Below are positions 1-49,655 of a DNA stretch of 64,000 bases, in pieces; the stretch's first letter is position 1, and each line of letters opens with the position of its first letter. The DNA comes from Albula goreensis (lineage: Eukaryota; Chordata; Actinopteri; Albuliformes; Albulidae): contig CM040765.1 in the NCBI GenBank assembly GCA_022829145.1, positions 18,882,858 through 18,946,857 on the forward strand, written 5' to 3'. The position numbers and the translations under genes are program-made. The notes beneath the pieces were generated by a model that had not been told where the DNA came from, ran no database searches, and saw nothing but the letters and a program-made list of their open reading frames with translations.

Positions 1-1360
1 GACTACAGTTAAGGTACTGTTCCAAATAGCATGGACCCAGCATGGCCACCATGAGAGCACAGAACCTGGAGTGGTTCATTCTGTTAAGACACTGTAATAG
101 ATTAGTTTTAGTCTCACAAAACAGTATAGTAAAAAACTGTAATGGTGCTACTTCTTGTGTGAATTACAGTACTGTCACATTACAGCTGAGCGATTGTCAT
201 GGTTTCTGAATTATGTAACCCATCCCCATGCTTCTGAATGGACTAACCCCCAACCCCCCCATGGTTTCATAATGGTCTAACCCACCCCTCTTGTTTGGTT
301 CAGTCTTTTACACCCTACCGGACTGCCCAGAGACCCATAGTCACAAGTGTGGTTATTCATGAGTACATAAAAGTAGGTGCTTGTGTGCAGTGAAGTTCCA
401 GAACCTTCTACTCTCCATCTCTCTCTCTCACTCTCTCTCACTTTCTCTCCCTCTCACTGTTTGGGTGTGAGCTCTATCCCTCTGGGACCAATGTTTTGAT
501 CTAAAAAAACAATTCAATTCATATTCAGCTCAATACTGTGCGGCTCCTGCAATCCGAGGCTCCTGAACATTGAATAACCTTGGAAGGCCCAGAATTGAAC
601 ATGACAGATGACAGTACTTTTTTCCACTTCGATATGAAACATCCTATACAAATTAAATAAATTATTGTTATTATTATTGAATTACAATTAATTCCCCTCA
701 TCTCTAAGTATCCAATGACACTTTTCACATATAAAATGATCTGCATTCATCCACGCTACATTTAGACAGCAGATTTTATATTTCTTATATTTCGAGATGC
801 CATATGTAGCCATTGTATCCTTGGCTCCTTGCCTCCTCTTCATGAATATTAATTAAATGAAACAAAAATGTATTCTCTTTGTGTTGAATGGCAGTCTTTC
901 AAACCCTGAGCCAGGTGATTGTTTAGTCACCTGGGGGCAGAATGTTCCATGGTGTTCTCTCTCTCTCTCCACCTTGCTGTGCAGTGGTTGTGTGTGGAGT
1001 ACCTGTACCTGGTCCTGATTGGTCAAGCATGGCCACTGACGGCAGCCTTAACAAAACACGTTCTTTCCTCCCACACACTTTATTTTTAATTAGATTATAC
1101 TATTACATGGGCATTCATAATACCTCACATAAAACATTCATAGCAAATATATATGTAATACCAAACTACAGGAGACTGCAGAAACAATTGCAGAAAAACC
1201 TTAATTAACCTTTCTTAAATGGGCATTTTTGGGACTGTTATTATCTCCTTTATGAATGCATATGTAACACCACTTAAAGTTTTACCAGTTATTATTTATT
1301 ATTCCTAAAGCCCAGTATTGTTGCATCTGTGTGACTGGTCTCTTGCCCTCCCTCTCTCAG
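1..1360 (+). other. sptan1: sptan1 intron sequence (5' part of the gene lies outside the window)
   Basis: No exon was found here. The first recognisable coding sequence begins at 1361 and corresponds to about residue 88 of human SPTAN1, so the promoter and the first two or three coding exons lie upstream of the window. The stretch holds a CT-rich tract at about 416-470, AT-rich sequence around 490-860 and a polypyrimidine tract leading to the acceptor at 1359-1360. I recognise nothing else. Confidence 0.7.
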
Positions 1361-29501
<28,141 letters not shown>

Positions 29502-30324
29502 CCCCGCCCCCTGCTTGCCACTGACCAATCAGGGGTGCGTCTCACTCCAGCACTTCCCCCCCCCCCCCCGCCCCATACACACTCAGCTTGTTTGGCATGG
29601 TTCTCCCCTCTGCTAGCTATCAATAGCCCCAGCTTTCTGGTCTGTGTGCACTTCTCTTGCGGTAAAACACGTGAATTTTGTCAATGCAGTGTTGTAGCCG
29701 TGAAAGCGCTTTGCTTGACTTTAAAAACTTTACTCAAAAACGAGGACAGTGGTGAAGACTTGTGCAGTGTGCTTAAATTAAACGCTTCTGATTCTAACTG
29801 GGAGACACTGTGTTTTGTGTGGTTTTTTCAAATTAACAAGTCTTTCTTCTCCAATTTCATTCAATTTATTTTAGTACAAAAACAGGATATTCTGTCACAG
29901 TCTCCCAGACTCGATGGGTTTGAATACAAAAAAAGTAACTCTTTCATGTTAACTAGAGCAGTCTTGTCACACACAATGATCTTTTAAACAGGATTCAGAA
30001 CAAATACCTTTAGTGGATGGACCATTTAACTGCTGCTAAACACTAATCAGTATGTAGTTTCTACTGTAGTGTCCTCAGGTCCTCTCACTTGATCAGCAGT
30101 AGCTGAAATCTCACACACGGTTAATACAACGAACAAAAACTCTCTGGTGTCTGTCCCACACACTGGGTTTAAGGTAAAAACAGTCTTGGCTTTTGGTTGG
30201 TGATTTGTTTGCGATGGGAGGAAGGGGCGGGAGGTGTGGCTACCCAAGTCACTTAGTTCAGCAGTCAGCTGCACAAATCTGCCAGTTCATTGGCTAACTG
30301 CTCCTGCTGTGCAGACTGCCCCCT
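29502..30324. other. Convergent 3' ends of sptan1 and dync2i2
   Basis: This 820-bp interval lies between the sptan1 stop (plus) and the dync2i2 stop (minus). It holds the sptan1 3' UTR with a C-run at about 29558-29570 and an ATTAAA signal at 29777-29782. The dync2i2 3' UTR follows, including a degraded copy of its own C-terminal coding sequence (30280-30316). No other gene was seen. Confidence 0.8.
29777..29782 (+). terminator. sptan1: Probable sptan1 polyadenylation signal ATTAAA
   Basis: ATTAAA lies about 275 nt after the sptan1 stop and is followed about 25-50 nt later by a GT-rich stretch (TGTGTTTTGTGTGG). This is the usual layout of a cleavage site. No AATAAA is nearer. The call is by sequence only. 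Confidence 0.55.
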
Positions 30325-35584
<5,260 letters not shown>

Positions 35585-36000
35585 GTTGCGGATGATTCAA
35601 CAGCTAAATTCGTTTTTGTAGGTTTCGTATTGCGATTTGCAATACAGACACAACGTCAAATAGATATCACATAGGATCTATATCTAACATGAATCCATCT
35701 TTTCAAAACGTAATCTCATCTTGAAACTTACTTAACGTTAACCTTAGCTAAGTTGGAAAGTGAAAAGGCAACGTTAGCCAAGTGCTAGATAGCAAAGTCA
35801 AACATAATTAACCAGGAAATGTGTTTGTGTGGCCAGTAAGGATGTTAAGTTGTCGCAAATTGAATTTTAGGTAACTGTAGATCACTAAACAAATGTAAAA
35901 CATAGTCCTGTGTAGCTATATGGGCTAGCAGCTGCAGCAACAGATCTGCGTTACCACTTCCGGATGAAGCTTCTGTTACCCTGGAGACAGCATGAGCTCA
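35585..36000 (-). promoter_or_regulatory. dync2i2: dync2i2 upstream region with ETS-like site
   Basis: Sequence directly upstream of the dync2i2 ATG. CCACTTCCGG at 35955-35964 contains ACTTCCGG, the reverse complement of the ETS/GABP core CCGGAAGT that is frequent in housekeeping promoters. No TATA box is obvious. The transcription start is not determinable. Confidence 0.4.
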
Positions 36001-38006
36001 CCATCCTGTTTTTCATCTGCTAAGGTGGTATGCTGTCAATGTCAGGGTTTCATTGGTGCATGAGATTCGCTCAGGTCATCTATTCTGGAATAAAAATTTA
36101 ATATTTTCTAAATTATTTTAAATTCTAAATCGATGAGATTGTGTCGAGAAGGACCGAACAATGTTGATATTTCCTGCAAAGCACAGAAATTTTGATGGCT
36201 GCTCTGCAACTGTTGATACACTGAGTTGGCTGCAGGATTCATTTACACGCACGAGGCGACAGCTTCTCCGTGCTGAGACTTGAGAATACATGTTTGCACC
36301 CCTTGCCTCTAGGCGGCGTCTGAGTCAGTCTGTTAATACATTGTTGTCGTGCGATGTGAATAAGCGCTTGAGCCAACGCGGGTATTGTCTGTAGCCACAT
36401 ACACGACATAATGCCAGCTTGTAGTTTAAATGCCCTCGAGTACAATAACATACCTTTTCCCCGCAAGGAGATTCCCCGTTGCATACATAAGACACGTGCA
36501 CTTAAAATGGCTGTCAAATGGTGCAAGGTCTACAAAATGACAGACAGCCCTAACTTGCTTGTAGCAAGCTAGTTAGGATGCTAGCATGCAAGCTAGCTCT
36601 GCAGGATACAAGCTATTTTTCACATGCTTTCGCTCATCTGATGCATTATTGCGCGAGAAAAAGTACGTGTATGTCGACAAAACCCCTGAGCGACGGTATA
36701 AAACATAACTACTTGTTATTTGCCTCATTCATTTGAATCAAATTCGATTCCCTGGACTAAGACAGCTTGTCAGCTATTGTATCGCAACCACGCCTACACT
36801 ATCGCTAGCAGCCAGCTAAGACAAACTGGACAAGCTCCCACGCGAGCGACTGTTGCCATAGAAACCCCAAATTTAGTAAGTCCTTCATTGGAATGAATAC
36901 AAAGATCTGTTCTAAATATTTTTACCTTTTGATTTTTTTTTGTTCAGAACCTCATTTGGGTAGGTATGAACACATTTGCTAATTATCTGACTCCATTCTA
37001 GTCGGTACACGAACAGCGTGCCAATTGAGTTAGCTAAACTACAATTTGGCATGTTGTAGAAAAACTTACCATCCGTGTTTCCCTTATCAATTCAACGATG
37101 TACAAAATACAACATAGGTAACACTGTCATTATCCATTTATATCTGCATTTCCTCCAAACCCAATCTTAGGTCTGACATTTGAACGAGTTTCATTGCATG
37201 CAATTTCATTCGTATAATATACATAGATGGTAAAAAAATATTCCTCTCTTTAAGACTGACAATACACATGCGATTTCACAGATTCTTGCGTAAGAGAGAA
37301 CCGTGCGATCATGGCTATATTTCCCCCCATTCCAAACCTTGTCGACAAGGTGGGACGTCCACGGTGAAAGGGGCCAGCAGATTGGGACAAAATTCATTGG
37401 AAGGTTCTAGGAAACGGTTGACAGACACTAAATCCTCGAAAACATCCCGTACAGTCTTCAACTAGTCTTAGATTTGTCGTTTAATTTGAAACCTTATTCT
37501 CTGGATTAACATTTCAACCTTCAGTAGTGATAGTTTAGCAGGCCACCAAGTAGCTGTATTTGCAAACAAGACAAACTAAATCTTACTTCAGGCCAAGGAT
37601 ACTTGAAACCACCACTCAAGGCTCAACCGTTCTGAGTGCCATACCTAACCACACAGCTGGTCAGTGATCTTTGATGACAGTGGGGACCTCATACAATTAA
37701 ACTGTCCACTCCTTTCCCACAGGAAAGCTTCCAGGATCTGAGCTCTAGGTACCAAAAAAGTACTGAAACTTGTGTACACATTTAGTTTTATTGTAACAAA
37801 GCAACTTGTACACTTGAATGCCTTACGTGAGCAGGTTTTTTCTTTCCAGTGGAAAAAAAGGGCAAACAAAGATTAGATGTAGATTCCATGTAAGTCTCTA
37901 CAGGCTCTTCATTTTTATTATCTTTTAAATATTCCATGAAGTAGCTGGGCTCAAAATTACAATTTTTTTTTTTTTTTTGTATTTTTTTTTTTTTTTTGTC
38001 ATTTTC
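36001..38006. other. Intergenic, no gene recognised
   Basis: About 2 kb separate the dync2i2 5' side from the set 3' end. Short palindromic CTAGC/GCTAGC-type stretches lie near 36560-36600. No credible coding exon or known repeat was seen. Confidence 0.55.
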
Positions 38007-38012
38007 TTTATT
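38007..38012 (-). terminator. set: Candidate set polyadenylation signal AATAAA
   Basis: TTTATT on the plus strand reads AATAAA on the minus strand, about 850 nt after the set stop. It lies next to long T/A homopolymers (37960-38000). It is the first clear AATAAA downstream that I see, but use is inferred. Confidence 0.45.
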
Positions 38013-38425
38013 AAAAATGTCATTTCAAACCCCATGGATGTCTGTAAAACATTACAATGAAAATTAATCAACATAATAAACCCCCTGATGTTGATGTGTC
38101 AAAGACCAAAAAAAAAAAAAAATACAAATAAAAAAAAAAAAACCCCCAAAGGCCACCTGAACCCCCACCCCAATCCCATTCGCCGCCACCCCCCACCCAA
38201 GTCCACAACGCACCCCCCCTCCCCCCAAAAGAAAAAAAAAAATCAATATTACAAGAGGAACAGGAAGAGGGAAAAGTTGGCGCTTTCAGTTTTCGGTTTT
38301 GATTAAATTACATGGGAAAAACAGTGTCAACTCCAGAGGGGTTTTATAATCTGCACTGAAGAAAAATACATAAAAACAGTGGAAGGATGCTAGAACTAGC
38401 AGGGGATCACTGCACCATGGCTTTG

Positions 38426-38477
<52 letters not shown>

Positions 38478-38863
38478 CAACCTTAAACAGGAAGAAAAAA
38501 AAATGTATATATAAATTGCTATTTAAGTTTATTTTTTGTTGTTTTTAAAGTCTACATAAGACGGCGTGCAGAATTGTTATTTTTTTTTTTTATTATTATT
38601 ATTATTGGTCTTGATGGAGATGAGACACGGGACTTCAGCAAGAGATTGCCACTAGTTTTCCGATGCAATGTCTGTCCTGGGAATACATTGGTGTTAGACA
38701 TGGCAAGGACAGGAGAGGCTTGGGTAGAACAAGGAGACGGAGCACGAAATAAAAAATAAAAAATAAAAAAAACCCAACAAAGCATCTTGCTCCCAAGGTA
38801 TAGAGGATAATTAAAAGGGGGGAAACGGGAAAGAATGTGGGTGAAAATCTGTCCATTCTGGGT
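38013..38863 (-). other. set: set 3' UTR rich in homopolymers
   Basis: The inferred 3' UTR contains A/T runs at about 38109-38122, 38131-38142 and 38429-38470 (about 42 T on plus, A on minus), plus C-rich sequence at about 38160-38227. It contains no coding sequence. Confidence 0.6.
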
Positions 38864-44373
<5,510 letters not shown>

Positions 44374-44860
44374 GATTTTGTCGCAGACTGTGAATTCGTA
44401 GCTTCAGAATATGTATTATTTTAATGTTTTTCTCTCTCCCTGAGGAGAAAACCGGTTTCCACCTTGAGCTGTAGAAGTGCGAATAAAACGTGTGTTGCGC
44501 TTCTCCACAATATAAACGCGAGAGAGGACTCAACACACACACTCTCACTCACTCGCCACCACCACCTCAGAGCTCGAGCTCACTCACGCGCTCCCTTTTC
44601 CTGATGCACGCGCCTCGCGAATGAAAATCGAACGAATAACTCCGCCTCCTGGAGGACGGTTTACAAACCGCGGCTCGCTCCCGTCGGTGATATCTTATTG
44701 GTGGTTCCGTAGCAAAGGGGTGGTAGGCTGAAACAAACAAGGGCGGGGCTTCATAATCCAGCACCCAAGCAACATTAAATTATAAAAACAAGTGTTCGTT
44801 GCCTTTCTCGTCGTGTACAAAGCGCCCTCATCTCTGATTGGTTAAAATGACACACGACTA
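44374..44860 (-). promoter_or_regulatory. set: set promoter region, CpG-rich with CCAAT boxes
   Basis: Sequence upstream of the set ATG is CpG-dense around 44570-44690. It carries ATTGG (CCAAT on the minus strand) at about 44697 and 44837. No TATA box is evident near the ATG. The layout is typical of a housekeeping gene. Confidence 0.5.
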
Positions 44861-46470
44861 ACTATTACACCAATCATGGATTGATGCGCCATATATTCGA
44901 TACATAAAACAACTTGACCAAGACAAAGCTTTATAACTCGCGCTCTCGGTTTGCTGGATTTAATGCGCGCTCGTCTTTTATGCGTGTGCACAGATTGGCC
45001 TTCGTCCCGTAAAGAGGACGTCACATGTTAATTCCTTCCTCTTATTTTTTTTTCGTCTGAAATTTAAATGTCCTCCTCTCTCCGCCCTTTCTGTTATGTG
45101 TTCAGGAAAAGGGTGCTTTGTTGCTCAGATGTCGCAGCTACATATTCCATCCTCAGTGAAGATGGACAGTGTAGCTGATATAGCATCGCTTGCTTTTTAG
45201 CTTTCCTCGATTCGATGCGATATTCCCAGTGTTTTCTTACACACCAGGCTATGGCGCCTGTCACTGCGGTCTCAAGTTTACCCATTTAGATTGGCTTTCG
45301 TTTACCAGCTCTGTCTCGTCTCACAATCTGCTATAGCGGTAACATAATAATTGTCACTACATAATGATGTTCTGGAATTCACCAGTTCTGTCATTCATGT
45401 TATTTGGCCAGTTTATAGCATCAAAAATCAACACGGCATCGCAAAAGGAATTGCTCTATTTGGAGCTTATATATTTTGAAAGGATTCAGAGACAAACTTT
45501 TTGAAGTCGCCACATCAAAAAGACAGCTTCGTCTTATATTTTATGTATCATAAATCCATAGGAGCCCTTTCCTTGTGGGTTTGGTTCATACAATGTAAAC
45601 AGAAATAGGGAGACAATAAGACCAGACCAAGGTAATTTTAGTTCTCGGGACAACATCATACTCCTCTTTTAGTGGAAACCTAGTTTGATTGGATCTAACA
45701 TTATGGAAAATGTATTTGTAAAAACTGTCTATTTCTATTAAAACGGTTTAGCCTACAAAATTCACATACGTTTACTTGAAGTAGTCTTATTGTTTAGGTA
45801 GTTTCGGTTTGGCACAATCTCAAGCAATATTTGAGAGCAAGGAGCAACCACCGTGTTTAGTTTAAAACAAAAAAGAAATGCTGGAAGCTTTGCTTTGAGA
45901 ATAGTAAACAGAGAAATGTTGTAGAAAGTTATACACAACTGATTTGACTGTACATTTAAATTATGTTTGCTGTGCAGTTGATCTTCCGGTCTTAACAGTT
46001 CTCTTTGTATATCTAGTGCATGTACATCTTGTTGGAAAAATACAGACCCCAAAGAAGAATCACGATGAGACGATAACATGTTTTTCCAAAATATTGGCGC
46101 AGTTGCAGTTGGGGGAACAATTGGGCGTGTCATGATGGACAAGACATTCACCCAATCATAGCCTACCTTCAGGGAGGTGTCGATGTATTTCCAATCCACA
46201 ATGCGAAAGAAAGGTGAAGAGCCGCACATACTGGTCGGAGAATTAGCTAGTGAAAGTTCCCTCCTGCTGTATGGAAGCTGTCCGTGACCACTCGTGGGAA
46301 ACAGTTGCCGTGCCAACATCAGCTGTTGTTGGTATTGGTAAAGACCGTGATGCTGGCTTAAAGCTCTTAAACACAGAGTGGACTAGCTGTAACACGACAC
46401 TGCTGAAAGTGGTAGTTTACCTGAATTTGGGATCGCCTAATTATTTCTCGCATAATGTACAGTACTTCCC
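44861..46470. other. Intergenic, nothing recognised
   Basis: About 1.6 kb upstream of set. No coding exon, tandem array or known element was recognised. This is where PKN3 would be looked for by human synteny, and no kinase-like coding segment was seen. Confidence 0.5.
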
Positions 46471-47215
46471 AAAAGTATTAGGTCGCCTGTTTTTTTTTTT
46501 TTTTTTTTTTAACTTAGAGAGGATAATGCTCCCCCATTTCTGGATTTTTTCATCCTAAGTAGAAGAGATATTTCTTACACAGTCACACGTGAGCATTTAA
46601 TGAAAAAATAAAGGTGCACCGATGGTTGTTACAGAGGTTTTTCTTCCTTAAACATCATAATGATTATAATCAACAAAAAACATCTATGGCTTTTGAACAG
46701 CAGGATACTGCACATCCTCTGTGTATGAGGAATAAGTGTACACACCTTACTCATGAAACATGAGATTGGTTGGCACAGAAATGCATGTTCACATTTTATT
46801 TCACAGAACAGCATCTGACATGGTAAACTCAGTTCCACACAATTTTAAAAATGATTACAACTCTCAAATAAATAAAAAATATTAATAGAAATATTGATTA
46901 CATAAATAAATATTGCCTTTTGTTCAATAATAGCTTACACAATTTGGACTGAAACCGACAGCCTCTGGCAGACCCAGACACAGACCCTAAAATCACAGGA
47001 CATTTCCTCAACCTACTCTGGCTCAGCTACAGATGGCTTTTTATATCAGTCTTGTTGAATGTTTTAAATCAATTTTATCAATGTGTTACATATTGTGTTT
47101 TACACCGATTTAACATGTTTCAAAATACGACTGTGAAGCACTCTGGGCTGCACATTTAATTGTATAAAAGGTGCTCTACAAATAAAATGGATTATGATTA
47201 TTATAAACTAATCCA
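46471..47215 (+). mobile_element. LINE/SINE-derived sequence with fish-type 3' tail
   Basis: The end at about 47145-47215 contains GAAGCACTCTGGGCTGCAC, then TATAAAAGGTGCTCTACAAA and ATTATGATTATTAT. It matches the common fish retroposon tail 'AAAGCACTTTGAGCTGC...GGTGCTATACAAATAAA'. The recognisable part starts at about 47040. A poly(T) run lies at 46491-46511; whether it belongs to the same element is unclear. Confidence 0.6.
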
Positions 47216-49655
47216 TCTCAGTTCTGTGAGGAAACATTACAGTTCATTATTGCTTATGCTTAATATCCCCTATAGCTAATATTGCACATCACACAGTCTA
47301 AACACTGAGGCTATGTGGGGATACAGTATTTGTTTCATTGCACACTTTAAAAACAGACAGTATTAAAACAGTCCACACCATGGTGTGCCTAGTACAGACT
47401 CAAACAATGTAAAGGCAAGTCTCATGCAGACATTACAAAAATTGAAGTTCTAGAAAAAAAATAAAGTCTCAAAAGTTGATATGCATAAAAATAACCCTGT
47501 CTCATGAAAATTAAAGGGACACAATTTCATTTGGCTGTTTGGAAAATAATAAATAAAGAGCGATGCTAGCCTGAAATCACTTCTGGACTGGGGTTCCTTT
47601 ACTTTAGGTGTTTCTGTGGCTGTGAGATTTAGCTCATGCTGACTTTATCTCCCTCAAAGCTATGCTGACCTCAGTCTCTCAATACCCTCACTGTATGGTG
47701 TGCCTGGTCACCAGGGGTGATAAGGGCACAAACTCTGTCTGTCCAGTGGAGGGCGCCAGTGAGTATGCTTTGAGTAAGCTGAGGCACTTTTCTCTACTTA
47801 ACAGACACTCCTCTAGGGGAAATGAAGGGCTTGTTTACAATTACAAACTGGCTACTAAACAAGTATGTGGCTTTTGTGACAATATTTTCTATAGGGTATA
47901 CCCTACTCAAGAAATATTTCACTGGGTATTTAAAAGGAAGCCAGCTGGCAGTTAGATGAGACATGAACGTGTCTGAAGCTTCAGTAGAGAGAATGCATAT
48001 TGATTTTGCACTACCCTGTTTGTGGGGGTTGGGGGTATCCTGCTCAGATTTACACTACACTACCTCTGGTGGTGGCAGAGAATGCCTTGTCCAAAATCTA
48101 CAGCATTATGTTCACACTGAAAATAAATCTGTCTTTTCACAAGATATCTCTTACATCAAGCACGAAAAAGGGAGATACTTTAGTCTATTTTCTCAAAAGT
48201 AAACAAGCCCTAAGAGGACAATGGAAACAGCATCAGAGACAGCCTAATGTGTCCGATTCAGTTAGTTACTGCTAGCGCTGAGCTACCCACAATAACAACA
48301 GTCTCATCGACACAAGCTAAGGGGCTTCTACATCTCGTCAAAAACATTTACCCTTGAGCGCAGTCATAGATAGCTGGTCATCTTCACTTCAAAAATATCA
48401 CACTTCTGACACTGGACAAGTTCTCATGAGCTCGAGGGTCAACATCAAAGCTTCAATCCGTCATTGACCACCCTGACTTCTGTTTTCAATTTCAGCAACA
48501 GTTTTATGCTGTATTTGTTTGTGAATCAGTCAAGGTTTTGTAAGGTTTGTATGTTATCAATTACTGATCTGGAGCTCCTTCGCCGGTCACATGATGTCGT
48601 CCCCTGTTTGATGATGTCAGCCTTTCGTCTCTCTGCCACTCCCCTCTGAACTTTTTTACCCATAAAATCCAGTAATGAGGAAGACAATGACAATGCATGA
48701 GCTTTTCTGACATTGTGATTAAATCTGGTCCCTCAGTGCCCAGAATCCACCATTTGTAGTGGGAGGAGAGAGAACCTTCTCGGCCAATCAGAAATCAATC
48801 ACATGACATGAGTCCACCAGTCAACAGCAGCCAGTGCAGGACAGTTCAAAGGAATAGTTTAGGCCCTCTTGCACACACAGCCCATGGATGTATCTGTATC
48901 TGCTTCTCATTAAATAATTTCTCATTTCCTCGATCTGCAAAGTCAAGAGACCAGTCCTCCGTAAAGACGAAACTGTAACAGCGACGAGCAGCTCCACCAT
49001 CCTTCATCCCCCTTTTGTTGTGTCGCTTCACCATCTCCACCAGTCAAGTCTCTGTGACAGCATGACTGTCGTCATCTGATGAATATTCATAAGCAGCCAG
49101 CCAATCAGATCAGGAGTTAGTCTTCAGCTGCATCTCATTGTCGATCACACCAACCCAAAATACCTGTCCAGAGGACAGAGTTTGTGGCGGCCATCAGAAC
49201 CCTGGCCAACACTCCACAGTTGTCCACACCCACAAAATGGTTCATCGAGCCACCTAATCCTCCCTAGCCTGCATCTCATTGGCTAAACAATCCTTTGCGC
49301 CCCCCGTCCCTACTTTCGCTTCACTGCAGAATGAGAAATCACTTCTCAATGGACGCACCTGGTTAATATAAAAGGTAAAAAGGAACTGGGTGTGATTGTG
49401 GGGTGCAGTCCGTAGGGCCACTGACTATTCCACAGAGTGATCCCAGTATGGATGGGGATCACCTGAGGAACCTTAACTAGGATCCCTGTTTATATACAGC
49501 CCTGCTTTCCCACTGTTTAAATAAAGTAAAAAAAACACATAAGGAGGGCAAAGCAACTGTTCTTTCATTAGAAAACAAGAATAAATGAATAATAAATACT
49601 TGGCACACTACACCTGGGTCCAGGGTGGGGGATGGCAGTAAAGTTAGCGGGAAGA
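47216..49655 (-). other. zdhhc12 3' flank / possible 3' UTR, no other gene seen
   Basis: This 2.4-kb interval lies downstream of the zdhhc12 stop (minus strand). I recognise no coding exon or repeat array. A nearby strong AATAAA on the minus strand was not found, so the UTR length is unknown. Confidence 0.45.

Noticed and set aside
46240-46320. Possible exon upstream of zdhhc12/set in a 185-codon minus frame (45762-46319)
   Set aside because: No domain, no splice context and ordinary intergenic composition.
46450-46620. Tc1/mariner-like terminus (ACTTCCCAAAAGTATTAGG)
   Set aside because: The resemblance to Tc1-type ends is short, no opposite inverted end was found within several kb, and no transposase remnant is visible.
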